Assembly: GCF_036227225.1 (NCBI RefSeq)
Contig: NZ_CP109444.1
Coordinates: 11,389,501-11,453,500, forward strand
Reading direction: 5' to 3'
Length of the DNA: 64,000 bases
DNA from: Streptomyces sp. NBC_01478
GTDB taxonomy: Bacteria > Actinomycetota > Actinomycetes > Streptomycetales > Streptomycetaceae
Each line of letters begins with the position of its first letter. Position 1 is the first letter of the stretch. A program made the translations under genes and the position numbers. The notes under the pieces are model-generated. The model was not told the origin of the DNA and did no database searches. It saw only the letters and a list, made by a program, of their open reading frames with translations. Positions 26,110 to 36,027 of the stretch are shown one piece after another.

Positions 26110-27531
26110 TCAGGCGTCGGCTGATGGGGGTCCTCCCGCGCGAGCGAAGTCGAGCGTGGGGGAGGGCTCGGTCAGCCAGGCGCCGTAACCGCCCAGGAGG
26201 TCGGAGACGTCGGCGAGGCCGTTGTGGCGGAGCAGGCTGGCGGCGATGGAGGAGCGGTGGCCGCCGGCACAGTGCACGACCAGGGGTCGGTCGGCGGGGA
26301 TCTCGTCGAGACGGCATGGGAGTTCGGCGAGCGGGATGTGCGCGGATCCTTCGATGAATCCCTCCTCGCGTTCGCTGGTGTTGCGGACGTCGAGGACGAG
26401 CGGGGGCTGCTTGCCGTCGAGCGCCTGGCGGAGCTGATGGGCGCTCAGTCGGCTTGCCTGGCGCACCTCGTCGGCCATGGCGGGGAAGGCGCCTTCGGGT
26501 TCGCGCAGGTAGCCGCCGACGCGGTCGAAGCCGATCCGGGCGAGCCGGGTGACGATCTCCTCCTCGCGGTCCTGCGGTGCGATGACGACGACCTCCTGGT
26601 CGGGGGCGACGACCGTTCCGGCCTGCTCGGCGAACCGCCCGTCGGCGGGCACGTTCACGGAACCGAGTAGATGCCCGGTAGCGAACTCCTGCGGGTCGCG
26701 GGCGTCCAGGACCAGCGCACCTGCGGCCCGGCGGTCGAGGAACTCGGCGGCGGACAAAGGCTGTTGGGTGACTGTCGCGTCGAACAGGCCGTGGTCCTTG
26801 CGGTTGAGGATGGCGTCGTAGACGAAGTAGCCGGGCGCGGAGGGCTGTCCGGCGGTGACGAGGGCGACGAACTCCTGCTCGCTCATGGGAGCGCAGGCGT
26901 AGTTGGTGGCGCGCTGCTGTCCGATGGTCGACTGGCGTTCGGTGGAGAGGTTCTTGCCGCAGGAGGATCCGGCGCCGTGGGCGGGGAAGACGCGGACCGG
27001 GTCGGGCAGGGCCATGAGCTTGTGCTGGATGCTGTCGTAGAGCATGTGGCCGAGTTCGTCGGCGGTGACGCCGAGGGAGGCCAGCAGGTCGGGGCGGCCG
27101 ACGTCGCCGATGAACAGCGCGTCGCCGGTCAGGACGCCGTACGGGATCGGGTCGGCCCCGTGTTCGTAGACCAGGACGCTGATGGACTCCGGGGTGTGGC
27201 CGGGGGTTTCCAGGATCTCCAGGGTGACGTCGCCGAGGCTGATGCGCTCGCCGTCGGTGAGCTTGCGGATCGGGTACTCCGTCTCGGCGCGGTGGCCGTA
27301 GCCGATCCAGGCGCCGGTGCGGGCGGCGAGTTCGAGGTGGCCGGCGAGGAAGTCGGCGTGGAAGTGGGTGTTGATGACGGCCTCGATGGTGAAGCCGTGG
27401 GCCTCGGCGTCGGCGAGGTACTCCGAGACGTCGCGGCGCGGGTCGACCACGACGGCCTTACCGGTGAACTCGTCGGCGATCAGGTAGGACGCCTGGGAGA
27501 GGCAGTCGAGGTAGTGCTGGGCGAAGAACAC
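26110..27531 (-). CDS. persulfide dioxygenase-rhodanese fusion (CstB-like)
   Basis: A 473-residue protein. Residues 1-240 are a metallo-beta-lactamase fold of the persulfide dioxygenase (ETHE1/Blh) type: THFHADFLAGH at 55-65, His112 in TPGHTPES, Asp in LTGDALFIGDVGRPDL, and His in VFPAHGAGSSCG. Residues 260-355 form a degenerate rhodanese without the active Cys, and 370-460 a rhodanese with Cys421 in VVHCAGGHRSS. This matches CstB, which oxidises persulfide to sulfite or thiosulfate. GTG 27531 follows GGAGGTCATCC. Operator i is 32 bp upstream. Confidence 0.9.
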   Translation of the reverse strand: MFFAQHYLDCLSQASYLIADEFTGKAVVVDPRRDVSEYLADAEAHGFTIEAVINTHFHADFLAGHLELAARTGAWIGYGHRAETEYPIRKLTDGERISLGDVTLEILETPGHTPESISVLVYEHGADPIPYGVLTGDALFIGDVGRPDLLASLGVTADELGHMLYDSIQHKLMALPDPVRVFPAHGAGSSCGKNLSTERQSTIGQQRATNYACAPMSEQEFVALVTAGQPSAPGYFVYDAILNRKDHGLFDATVTQQPLSAAEFLDRRAAGALVLDARDPQEFATGHLLGSVNVPADGRFAEQAGTVVAPDQEVVVIAPQDREEEIVTRLARIGFDRVGGYLREPEGAFPAMADEVRQASRLSAHQLRQALDGKQPPLVLDVRNTSEREEGFIEGSAHIPLAELPCRLDEIPADRPLVVHCAGGHRSSIAASLLRHNGLADVSDLLGGYGAWLTEPSPTLDFARAGGPPSADA

Positions 27532-27563
27532 GGATGACCTCCGTAGTGGATCGATGAGATCTA

Positions 27564-27579
27564 ATACCCTGGGGGGTAT
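27564..27579. promoter_or_regulatory. CstR/CsoR-type operator i
   Basis: ATACCC-TGGG-GGGTAT, 32 bp before the persulfide dioxygenase-rhodanese start. Confidence 0.8.
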
Positions 27580-27618
27580 CCAAGTGATCAGGTTGGACCC
27601 TGTGCGGGTGGTGAGGTG

Positions 27619-27653
27619 ACCGGCCGGGGTCGGGGGAGGCCCGGGCCGGCCGG

Positions 27654-27654
<1 letters not shown>
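27619..27654 (-). terminator. strong hairpin after SQR-like gene 2
   Basis: ACCGGCCGG and CCGGCCGGT form a 9-bp GC stem around an 18-base loop, touching the stop codon of the minus-strand gene at 27654. No U-tract follows, as is usual for Streptomyces stems. It separates that gene from the next operator unit. Confidence 0.5.
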
Positions 27655-28859
<1,205 letters not shown>

Positions 28860-28954
28860 GGAGGCCAAGGAAGGACTCCCATCGGATGTGGGTGCGGATG
28901 CGGTGCCCGATGAACCGGGCCGGGGCCAGGAGCGGCCAAAGGGGGCGGGCACGG

Positions 28955-29281
28955 TCAGGCCACGGTGGCGTGGGGTCCGGTCACCAGCGGGCGGCCGGTC
29001 CGGGCCCAGCCGCTGGTGCCGCCCGCAACGGAGTACGCGTCGATGCCGGCCCCGCTCATGCGGTCGGCGGCGGTCAGGCTGCGGTTGCCGCTGGCGCAGA
29101 TCACGTACACCGGCCGACCGGCGGGCAGTTCGCCGATCCGGCCCGCCAGAGCGCTGAGCGGCATCAGTCGCGCGCCCGGTACGTGGCCGACCAGGTATTC
29201 GCTCTGCTCCCGGACGTCCACGACGATCCCACCGGCCGCCAGAGCCGCGGCGAACGCTTCCGGATCCACTTCACGAGCCAT
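28955..29281 (-). CDS. single-domain rhodanese
   Basis: A 108-residue rhodanese: FAAALAAGGIVVDVREQSEY, catalytic Cys62 in VYVICASGNRSLTAADRM, and the end VAGGTSGWARTGRPL. It would accept sulfane sulfur from the SQR-like enzyme encoded next. CGAGGAGGTTCCGAAG upstream of ATG 29281 is a strong ribosome binding site. Two operators, 18 and 75 bp upstream, suggest tight repression. Confidence 0.9.
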   Translation of the reverse strand: MAREVDPEAFAAALAAGGIVVDVREQSEYLVGHVPGARLMPLSALAGRIGELPAGRPVYVICASGNRSLTAADRMSGAGIDAYSVAGGTSGWARTGRPLVTGPHATVA

Positions 29282-29299
29282 CTTCGGAACCTCCTCGGA

Positions 29300-29315
29300 A
29301 TACCCTAGGGGGTAT
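29300..29315. promoter_or_regulatory. CstR/CsoR-type operator j
   Basis: ATACCC-TAGG-GGGTAT, 18 bp before the rhodanese start; identical core to operator b. Confidence 0.8.
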
Positions 29316-29356
29316 CTATGACAGCGAGGGTAGGGTGCTCCCGGAATCGCTGTCAA

Positions 29357-29372
29357 ATACCCCCTAGGGTAT
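29357..29372. promoter_or_regulatory. CstR/CsoR-type operator k
   Basis: ATACCC-CCTA-GGGTAT, 57 bp (about five helical turns) from operator j, so two repressor assemblies could sit on one face of the DNA. Confidence 0.8.
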
Positions 29373-29407
29373 TTTGCCCGTCAGGTAAGGGCACCGGTCG
29401 GCAGGGA

Positions 29408-30100
29408 TCACCGGACGAGCCACGAGTCGAAGGCGGCCTGGTGCATCCGCGAGGCCGCGAGCAGATTGGCGTACACCTGCTCGACGTCCGGGGCGTCGAG
29501 CCCCGACCGCGCCTTCGTGAGTGCGGCGATGTCGTCGGTCTCGAACGTGAGGCCGGCCTTGAGTGCGCCGTCCACACTTGCGGTGCCCTGCTTCAGTAGC
29601 TGGTCGTACGTGGCCTGGACGGTGGCGTCGGTGAAGTCGCCCGCCGCCTTGCCCGCGGTGGGGTCGCTCACGTCGTAGCGGTCGAGGAGTGTGCGGACCG
29701 CATCGAGGTGATGGGTCTCGGCGGCGGCAATCCGGTCGAAGACGTGGGCGTCGTACCGGGCGGCGAACACGGTGTAGAGGTCGTGGGCGAGCTTCTCCTC
29801 CTGGGCCATGTGGGCGAGCCTGGTCTTCTGGGACGCGCTCAGGGTGCCGCTGGGTGCTGTGGTGGCGGCCGAACCGGTGAGCGAGCAGGGGCCGTTGCCG
29901 TCCCCGACTCCCGTCCCGTCGCCGTGGCGGTAGGTGTGCTGCTGACCGTTCATCATCATCGAGCTCTGCGTGGTGGACCGTACGGACGGCGTCTGCCCTC
30001 CGGCCGGACCGGCGGTGGCCGGACCGGCGACGAGGATGCCCCCGGTCACGACTGCCGCTGCCGCGGCGATCGCGGCGGCGAGCTTGGTGTTGCGCTTCAT
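29408..30100 (-). CDS. secreted DUF2202 ferritin-like protein
   Basis: A 230-residue exported protein with a signal peptide at 1-30. A Met/His-rich stretch follows (SSMMMNGQQHTYRHGDG), then the DUF2202 helical bundle: HMAQEEKLAHDLYTVFAARY, IAAAETHHLDAVRTLLDRY, and a C-terminal LLAASRMHQAAFDSWL. The EEKLAHD and ETHH motifs resemble di-metal carboxylate sites of ferritin-like proteins. It is divergent from a two-component system whose sensor also has a His/Met segment, suggesting a metal-related role. Confidence 0.8.
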   Translation of the reverse strand: MKRNTKLAAAIAAAAAVVTGGILVAGPATAGPAGGQTPSVRSTTQSSMMMNGQQHTYRHGDGTGVGDGNGPCSLTGSAATTAPSGTLSASQKTRLAHMAQEEKLAHDLYTVFAARYDAHVFDRIAAAETHHLDAVRTLLDRYDVSDPTAGKAAGDFTDATVQATYDQLLKQGTASVDGALKAGLTFETDDIAALTKARSGLDAPDVEQVYANLLAASRMHQAAFDSWLVR

Positions 30101-30281
30101 GACGCACCTTCTCCGGATCTGCTTTCCCTTGACGTGCTCTTCGTCGATGCGCTTTCACCGTCCCGCCGGGCGTCGCAGACGGCATGGCAGTGGTGTGGAG
30201 GCGGTATGGAGCCCACCGGACGTGCCCGTAGGGGCTGTTCGGCCCTGGCGGGGGCGGCCCGCGCCCCGTACACCTGGGTGC

Positions 30282-30980
30282 ATGGCCACCACCGTGCTCG
30301 TCGTCGAGGACGAGAAGGAGATCCGCGAACTGCTGCGCCGCTACATGGAGCGGGCAGGGTATGCGGTGGTGACGACCGGCTCCGGTGCAGAGGCGATCAG
30401 GCTGCTCGGAGACGGGGCGGCGGACCTGGCGGTCCTGGACCTGGGTCTGCCGGACATCGACGGGGACGACGTGCTGCGCGAGGCGCATGCCCGCGGCGGG
30501 ATCCCGGTCGTGGTGCTCACGGCGCGCAGCGCGGTCGAGGACCGCATCCACGGGCTGCGGCTGGGCGCTGACGACTATGTGACCAAGCCGTTCAGCCCGA
30601 CCGAGTTGGTGCTGCGCGTCCAGGCCGTGCTGCACCGGGCCGGAGCGGTATCCGGTACTCCGGGGGAATCGGCGGTCTCGTACGGCGGGGGGCGGCTGCG
30701 CATCGACGAAGCACGGCACGAGGCGACGCTCGACGGCACGGCGCTGGAGCTGACACCGACCGAGTGGGGCCTGCTGACCGCCCTCGCCTCGGTCCCGGGA
30801 CGGGTGTACTCGCGCTACGAACTCGTCAACCGGGTCCAGGGCTACGAGTTCACCGGCTACGAACGCACCATCGACTCGCACGTGAAGAACCTGCGGCGCA
30901 AGCTGGGGCCCGACGCCTCGGGCGTAGTCGAAACGGTGCTCGGCGTGGGCTACCGGCTGGGACTGAGCCGTGACGCGTGA
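30282..30980 (+). CDS. OmpR-family response regulator
   Basis: A 232-residue regulator. The receiver domain contains VVEDEKE, phosphoacceptor Asp53 in LAVLDLGLPD, and DDYVTKPFSP; the C-terminal winged helix has LELTPTEWGLLTALASVPG and RTIDSHVKNLRRKLG. ATG 30282 opens the conserved MATTVLVVEDE. The kinase gene overlaps its 3' end by 11 bp. It is divergent from the DUF2202 gene, which it may control. Confidence 0.92.
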   Translation: MATTVLVVEDEKEIRELLRRYMERAGYAVVTTGSGAEAIRLLGDGAADLAVLDLGLPDIDGDDVLREAHARGGIPVVVLTARSAVEDRIHGLRLGADDYVTKPFSPTELVLRVQAVLHRAGAVSGTPGESAVSYGGGRLRIDEARHEATLDGTALELTPTEWGLLTALASVPGRVYSRYELVNRVQGYEFTGYERTIDSHVKNLRRKLGPDASGVVETVLGVGYRLGLSRDA

Positions 30981-32403
30981 GGCCGGGCGGCGCCTGGGAC
31001 TCGGGCCCCTGGGCGGGCGGCTGTTCGCGGCGTTCGCCGTCGTGGCTCTCTCGTCGGTGGCGCTCCTGACGGCTGCCGCCCTCGTCGGCACCGACCGGGG
31101 GATCAGCACAGCGCAGCAGGCCGACCGGCAGCGCGTCGCCGAACGCACGGCCGCCGCTGCGGCGGCGGCCTACCACAGGGCCGGCGGCTGGAGCGCGGCC
31201 GACCTCGGCCCCACCCGTACGATCGCGGCCGGCGCCGACGCGGTGCTCACCGTGCAAGACGCCGACAGCCGGGTCATTCTGTCCACGGCCGACTCCCCGG
31301 ACGACACGGAGCACGGCACGGGCATGCACGGTCAGGGGCACGGCACGGGTATGTCCGGTGCCGGGTCAGGTCGCACCGCGAGCGCCGACATCGTGTCCGG
31401 TGGCAGCACAGTGGGCTCCGTGCACCTGCGTTTTCCCTATGTATCCGGATCGGCCGGCCGGAACATCGCCTGGGGCTGGATCGCGGGCGCGGCGCTGGCC
31501 GCCCTGGCACTAGCCCTGGCCGTGAGCTGGTACGTGACCCGCCGCCTCACCGACCCGGTCGTACGGGTCGCCCGCACCGCCCGCGCACTCGCCGCCGGCG
31601 ACCACACCGCCCGCGCCCGGGTGGACGCGCCCGGCGAACTGGGCGACCTCTCCCGCGCCTTCGACACCATGGCCGACGACGTCACCCACGCCGAGCAGGC
31701 CCGCCGCCGCCTCTCGGCCGACGTCGCCCACGAACTGCGCACCCCGCTGGCTGCACTGCAGGCCGGCCTGGAGGAACTGCGCGACGGATACGACACCCCC
31801 TCACCGGCCCGCCTGGCCGCACTCCACGACCAGACCCTGCGCCTGGGCCGCGTCGTCGGCGACCTGGCCGAACTGTCCGAGGCCGAATCGGCCCGGCTGT
31901 CCCTGAACACGGCCCCGGTCGAACTCGCCCACCTCGTACGCCATGCCGTGACCGACCGGGAGTCCGAACTGCGCGCCGCCGGACTCACCGTCCGCACCCG
32001 CATCGCCACCGACCCGCTGCCCGTCCACGCCGACGCCGACCGCATCCACCAGGCCCTGGGCAACCTGCTGAGCAACGCGGCCCGCTACTGCCGCCCCGGT
32101 GACACCGTCACCGTCACCGCATCCGCCGAAGGCGACGCGATACTCGTGGAGGTCACCGACGACGGCCCCGGCATTCCCGCCGACGAACTCCCGCACGTCT
32201 TCGACCGGCTCTGGCGCGGCAGCGCCGCCCGGCACCGCAGCGGTGGCAGCGGCATCGGCCTCGCCGTGGTGAAAGAACTGATCACCGCGCACGGCGGCAC
32301 CGTCACGGCCCTCTCGGAACCCGCCGCAGGGACACGGATCGTCATCCGGCTGCCGCGCGACGGCGCCGCCCGGCCATCCGGTGACCGGCTGACACACCAT
32401 TGA
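30970..32403 (+). CDS. sensor histidine kinase with His/Met-rich sensor
   Basis: A 477-residue kinase. Transmembrane helices at about 17-40 and 165-188 bracket an extracytoplasmic domain with TEHGTGMHGQGHGTGM at 113-128, a plausible copper- or other metal-binding segment. HAMP, HisKA with His254 in ADVAHELRTPLAAL, and HATPase (NLLSNAAR, DDGPGIP, GGSGIGLAVVKEL) follow. It pairs with the regulator at 30282. Confidence 0.9.
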   Translation: MTREAGRRLGLGPLGGRLFAAFAVVALSSVALLTAAALVGTDRGISTAQQADRQRVAERTAAAAAAAYHRAGGWSAADLGPTRTIAAGADAVLTVQDADSRVILSTADSPDDTEHGTGMHGQGHGTGMSGAGSGRTASADIVSGGSTVGSVHLRFPYVSGSAGRNIAWGWIAGAALAALALALAVSWYVTRRLTDPVVRVARTARALAAGDHTARARVDAPGELGDLSRAFDTMADDVTHAEQARRRLSADVAHELRTPLAALQAGLEELRDGYDTPSPARLAALHDQTLRLGRVVGDLAELSEAESARLSLNTAPVELAHLVRHAVTDRESELRAAGLTVRTRIATDPLPVHADADRIHQALGNLLSNAARYCRPGDTVTVTASAEGDAILVEVTDDGPGIPADELPHVFDRLWRGSAARHRSGGSGIGLAVVKELITAHGGTVTALSEPAAGTRIVIRLPRDGAARPSGDRLTHH

Positions 32404-32571
32404 CCCTGGCATCAGGGTTCACCTGCTGTCGGCAAGGCTTCCACCCGGCAGCCGGCACGTTGCGGGCCTGTCCGTCTTGCCCAGATGAGCGTATGCGGCG
32501 ACGGCGGGTTCCCGGCCCGTGAGCAGGGACCCCGCCGTCCGCACGGGGGTTGCGCGGTCACACCGCAGTGG

Positions 32572-32975
32572 TCACACAGCCGTGGTCGCACCCCGGGTGC
32601 GCGCCTTGCGGCAGTGCAGGGCGAACGCGGTGGTCGCCGCGCCGGCGGTGAGGATGTCGGCCGCGATGGCAATCGGCAGGCTCGTTGAGGTGGAACCCGA
32701 GTAGGAGTCGTTCTGAGCGGCGAGGTCCTGGTTGTATGCGGCCAGGTCGGACGCGGACGAGGCCGTCTGCGTGTAGTGCGGGATCGGCTTCACCGACTTC
32801 ACAGAGGCCCGCTGCTCGAAGGACGCGTCACGATCCGGCCGGTGTGCCAGTTGTTCTCGATGAACTGGGTGATCGACGCCTGCTCGGTGGCGGTGTGGTC
32901 GACCTTGTTGACCTTGCTGTACGGCGAGATGACCAGCAGCGGCTGCCGGGTGCCCGGCCCGCAGCGGTCCGCGCG
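32572..32975 (-). pseudogene. phospholipase C/acid phosphatase-type phosphoesterase, 3' remnant
   Basis: The minus strand reads GPGTRQPLLVISPYSKVNKV, then DHTATEQASITQFIENNWHT followed by GRI, the C-terminal catalytic region of the phosphoesterase family (phospholipase C, AcpA). After a frameshift it continues ASVKSVKPIPHYTQTASS and ends in a hydrophobic C-terminal anchor (LPIAIAADILTAGAATTAFA). The upstream two thirds of the gene are missing. Confidence 0.65.
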
Positions 32976-33225
32976 TGCCTTCGGCGACTACTTACGTTTC
33001 GACCGGGCGTGGGACCTGCTCGGTGACACCGGTCCCGAACGTCCCGGCATCGCGCCGCACCAGCCGCTGTCCTTCAGCGGCTCCTCCCCTGACTTCGTCT
33101 GCCGCAGCATCCCGGCACCCGATCTGACGATCGAGCAGGTCGTGGGCCTGGGCGTTACCTTCGCCCGCGAGGCGCTGAAGGCCCATGCGGACGCGTTCGG
33201 TGGCGCCCTCCGTGCGGACGGCTGA
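32962..33225 (+). pseudogene. unrecognised C-terminal gene fragment
   Basis: The frame after about 32962 has coding-like third positions and reads RAFGDYLRFDRAWDLLGDTG and PDLTIEQVVGLGVTFAREAL to a TGA at 33223-33225. Upstream, the same bases belong to the antisense phosphoesterase remnant, so its beginning is lost. I do not recognise the family; it looks like the 3' end of a truncated gene. Confidence 0.4.
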
Positions 33226-33286
33226 CCCGGGTGGGCGGCCAATACGATCGCGGTAGGCTCCGCTCCTTGCGCGGGAGTGGGGTGGT

Positions 33287-33964
33287 ATGGACGTCCTGGG
33301 AGTCGATGCCTGCGGTAAGCAGGGCTGGGTCGGGATCGGGCTCACGGACGGCGCGTACGCGGGCAGCCTGGTGGATGGCCGGCTCGACACGCTGATCGAG
33401 CGTGCCGTCGGCGCGCGGGTGATAGCGGTGGACATGCCGCTCGGGCTCGTCGAGGAGGGCTGGCGCGCCGCGGACCTGGCGGCCAAGGCCCTGCTCGGTG
33501 TGCGGCGCAACAGCGTCTTCCTCATCGCGCCGACGCCGGTGTGGCAGGAACGCGCATACGTGGCGGCAGCCGACCGGTGCCAGGAGCTCACCGGTAACCG
33601 GTTGAGCCGGCAGGCGTGGGCGCTGGCACCGAAGCTGCTTGAGGCGCGGGCATGCTGGCTGGCCGATGAACGGGTCCACGAGGTACACCCCGAGGTGTGC
33701 TTCTCCGCCATGGCGGACGGGGATCCGCCGGCTTACGCGAAGAAGACCTGGCGGGGGCAGCACCTGCGCCGCTCCCTGTTGGCCGAGGCCGGGATCGTAC
33801 TCCCGGACGTGCTCGGGGAGGCGGATCGTGTTCCCGCGGACGACGTTCTCGACGCTGCCGGCGCGGCCTGGTCGGCGTACCGGATCGCACGGGGGACCTC
33901 GGGCCGGGTTCCCGAGGTGCCCCAACTCGACGCGGAAGGCCGCGCCGTCGAGATTCGTTTCTGA
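33287..33964 (+). CDS. DUF429 (RNase H-fold) protein
   Basis: A 225-residue DUF429 protein with an RNase H-like opening VLGVDACGKQGWVGIGLTDG, an acidic second motif in VIAVDMPLGLVEEGWR, and HEVHPEVCFSAMADG followed by a Lys/Thr-Trp segment, then DDVLDAAGAAWSAYRIA. The family is predicted to be nuclease-like but its role is unknown. The gene stands alone between remnants. Confidence 0.8.
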   Translation: MDVLGVDACGKQGWVGIGLTDGAYAGSLVDGRLDTLIERAVGARVIAVDMPLGLVEEGWRAADLAAKALLGVRRNSVFLIAPTPVWQERAYVAAADRCQELTGNRLSRQAWALAPKLLEARACWLADERVHEVHPEVCFSAMADGDPPAYAKKTWRGQHLRRSLLAEAGIVLPDVLGEADRVPADDVLDAAGAAWSAYRIARGTSGRVPEVPQLDAEGRAVEIRF

Positions 33965-34763
33965 TCAGCGGCGGATGCCGACGCCTCTCGCAGGGTATTT
34001 TCCCGGCCTCCGGGGACGACCGGGTCGCCGCCCCAGCCTCGCGGCGCCGACACCGCATCCTGGCTCTGCTCTTCGGGCTGGCCTTCCTCGGGTGTGACCT
34101 CGGGGGTGTGACCTCGCCGTCGGCGATCGCGCGGAGATGCTCGGCCCGGGCCTTCTCGGCCGCGTGATCCGCATCGCGTGAGGTCTGCCAGGTCCGCACG
34201 TGTCGAAACTCACCCCCGCGTACGGGCGCGGCGGCTCCACCACCGCGTACACCTGGCAGATCGCCATGGAGCCGGGTCGGTTCGCCGCGCCGATCCAGGT
34301 CGTGGAGCCCCGTTGGACGAAGGGCGTCCACCACTCCACCGGTAAGTCCTGCCTGCCGATCTCGACTGACATCAAGGCCAAGCCGCACGGCTACACCTGG
34401 GACCCCGATATCCGCTGGGGCGGTGGACGAGCAACATCGCCGTCCGCGACTAAGGGACCTACCACGTCTGGAGACCCTGCCTGATCCCGACCGCGTTCGC
34501 TCGTGACCGGTCCGCCGAGGCACCTTTTCGGCCGACGAGGTGCCTCGGCAGTACAGAAGTTACCGAGTATCCAATTCCTGAATAAATGTTCGGCTTCGGC
34601 GGTTCCGGGGGCCTGAGGCCGCGGGGTGCGTGGTCGCCCTGGTCTCTCCGATCAGGACGATGGCCGTCCGGTGGCGGACGTTCGCCGGGCGCCGGGGCGA
34701 GCGCACCGACCTCGTGACGGTGACACCTGCCGCGCCTCCAGCCGCCCGGACGTCGAAGGCGCC
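33965..34763. other. intergenic and remnant stretch
   Basis: About 800 bases without an intact recognisable gene. The plus strand from 34200 to 34430 has coding-like third positions (KLTPAYGRGGSTTAYTWQIA, PRWTKGVHHSTGKSCLPIST, HGYTWDPDIRW) and could be the relic of an unrecognised, possibly secreted or phage-type protein. The minus strand at 34060-34200 encodes a short charged helix (AAEKARAEHLRAIADGE). Confidence 0.4.
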
Positions 34764-35312
34764 TCAACCCGGCGGCACGAGCGGGTACTTGGCGCCGTCC
34801 GGGGCGTCCGTGAGCGGGATGCGGGCGGTGATGCGTTTGCCGACGGGCTCGCGCCGGGCTTCGAAACCTCGGGCCACGGCCCGCACGATCTCCAGGCCGT
34901 GCTGCCCCACCCGTTGGGCATCGGCGGCACGGGCGACCGGCAGCACCGGGTCGGAGTCCCACACCTCCACCTCGACCAGGGAATCGACGATCCGCAGATC
35001 CATCAACACCGGACCGGGCGCGTACTTACGGGCGTTGGTGACCAACTCGCTCACCACCAACTGGGTGAGATCCATGGCACGGGCCGACACCGGCAGCCCG
35101 TACTCGGTCCGCGCCCGGGCGAGGAACAGCGCGGCCAGCCGGCGGGCCTCGGCGATGCACGAGCCGTCCCCGTCCAGCGCCACGGTGGACCGCAGGGCCC
35201 GGGCCTGCGGTGCTGTGTCGCCGTCCTCCGGTGAATCTGGTTCCATCCGGATCGTCTCACCGCCTTCCGCGTGCCCCGCGCATACCCCGTGAAGCACCGC
35301 GCACTCCGTCAT
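34764..35312 (-). CDS. RsbW-like anti-sigma/ATP-binding regulatory protein
   Basis: A protein of up to 182 residues with a GHKL ATPase core: QLVVSELVTNARKYAPGPV is the N-box, VEVEVWDSDPVLPV the G1 box, and GQHGLEIVRAVARGFEARR the G2 region. These Streptomyces proteins act as anti-sigma kinases or phosphorelay adaptors that phosphorylate STAS proteins. The divergent STAS gene at 35418 is the obvious partner. The start is uncertain: 35312, or the internal methionine at 35246. Confidence 0.8.
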   Translation of the reverse strand: MTECAVLHGVCAGHAEGGETIRMEPDSPEDGDTAPQARALRSTVALDGDGSCIAEARRLAALFLARARTEYGLPVSARAMDLTQLVVSELVTNARKYAPGPVLMDLRIVDSLVEVEVWDSDPVLPVARAADAQRVGQHGLEIVRAVARGFEARREPVGKRITARIPLTDAPDGAKYPLVPPG

Positions 35313-35417
35313 TTTCCGATGGCCCCACCGGACACAAGCATCAACCGTACGATCCGGGGCAGCACTTCGGATGAAAATCCTGATCCGTAGCGCTCACCGA
35401 CTTGTGTATGAGGACAG

Positions 35418-35780
35418 ATGGTGAACACCGAACAAGCGGGGCAGCCAGGGCGGTTGTCGGTCAGGACCGACGTCGTCGACGGCACCTTGGTCGTGGCAGT
35501 CGCCGGAGAGATCGACCATCAGACAGGCGGCTCGCTGAGGAAGGCGCTGGACCCGCTGGAGGGCGCCGCGCCTCGCGTTGTCATCGACCTGAGCGATGTC
35601 ACCTTCATGGACTCCAGTGGCATCAACATCCTCATCGCCGTGCAGAGCGGGCTCGCCGAATCGGGCGGTTGGCTGCGGCTGGCCGGGGCCGCCCCGGCCG
35701 TGCTGCGCATCATCCGACTCGTCGGGATCGACGGATTCATCGACTGCCATCCGACCGTCCAACAGGCCCTCGGCAACTGA
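35418..35780 (+). CDS. STAS-domain anti-anti-sigma factor
   Basis: A 120-residue STAS protein: LVVAVAGEIDHQTGGSLRKAL and the phosphorylation loop VVIDLSDVTFMDSSGINILI with the conserved Asp-Ser-Ser-Gly. The dephosphorylated form would bind the anti-sigma ATPase (encoded divergently) and free a sigma factor. No sigma gene is adjacent. Confidence 0.88.
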   Translation: MVNTEQAGQPGRLSVRTDVVDGTLVVAVAGEIDHQTGGSLRKALDPLEGAAPRVVIDLSDVTFMDSSGINILIAVQSGLAESGGWLRLAGAAPAVLRIIRLVGIDGFIDCHPTVQQALGN

Positions 35781-35979
35781 CCGTTGGGTGGGGTCGGGAA
35801 ACCCGCTGTCGGGCTGTCGGGGCACGGTGACGGACAGTCCCCGTGACAGAGACCTTGGAGTTCCCCGCCCTGCTGCGGCTGATCGACGGGGCACGGCCGG
35901 TGAGCCGGTCCTTGCCCTGTACGGCCATGTCCCGGTGAACTCCCTTGAGGTGGAGGGCAATTCCGGGAGCCGCGGTGCC

Positions 35980-36018
35980 GGGCCTGTCCACCGGTCGTAC
36001 GGATCGGCGGACAGGCCC
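35980..36018 (-). terminator. hairpin terminator after MMPL gene
   Basis: GGGCCTGTCC and GGACAGGCCC form a perfect 10-bp stem around a 19-base loop, 10 bp beyond the stop of the minus-strand MMPL gene. Confidence 0.6.
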
Positions 36019-36027
36019 CGCGCCTTA

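Noticed and set aside
34200..34484. Plus-strand 94-codon frame as a gene
   Set aside because: Coding-like composition for part of its length but no family, no ribosome binding site and a degenerate end; kept only as a possible relic.
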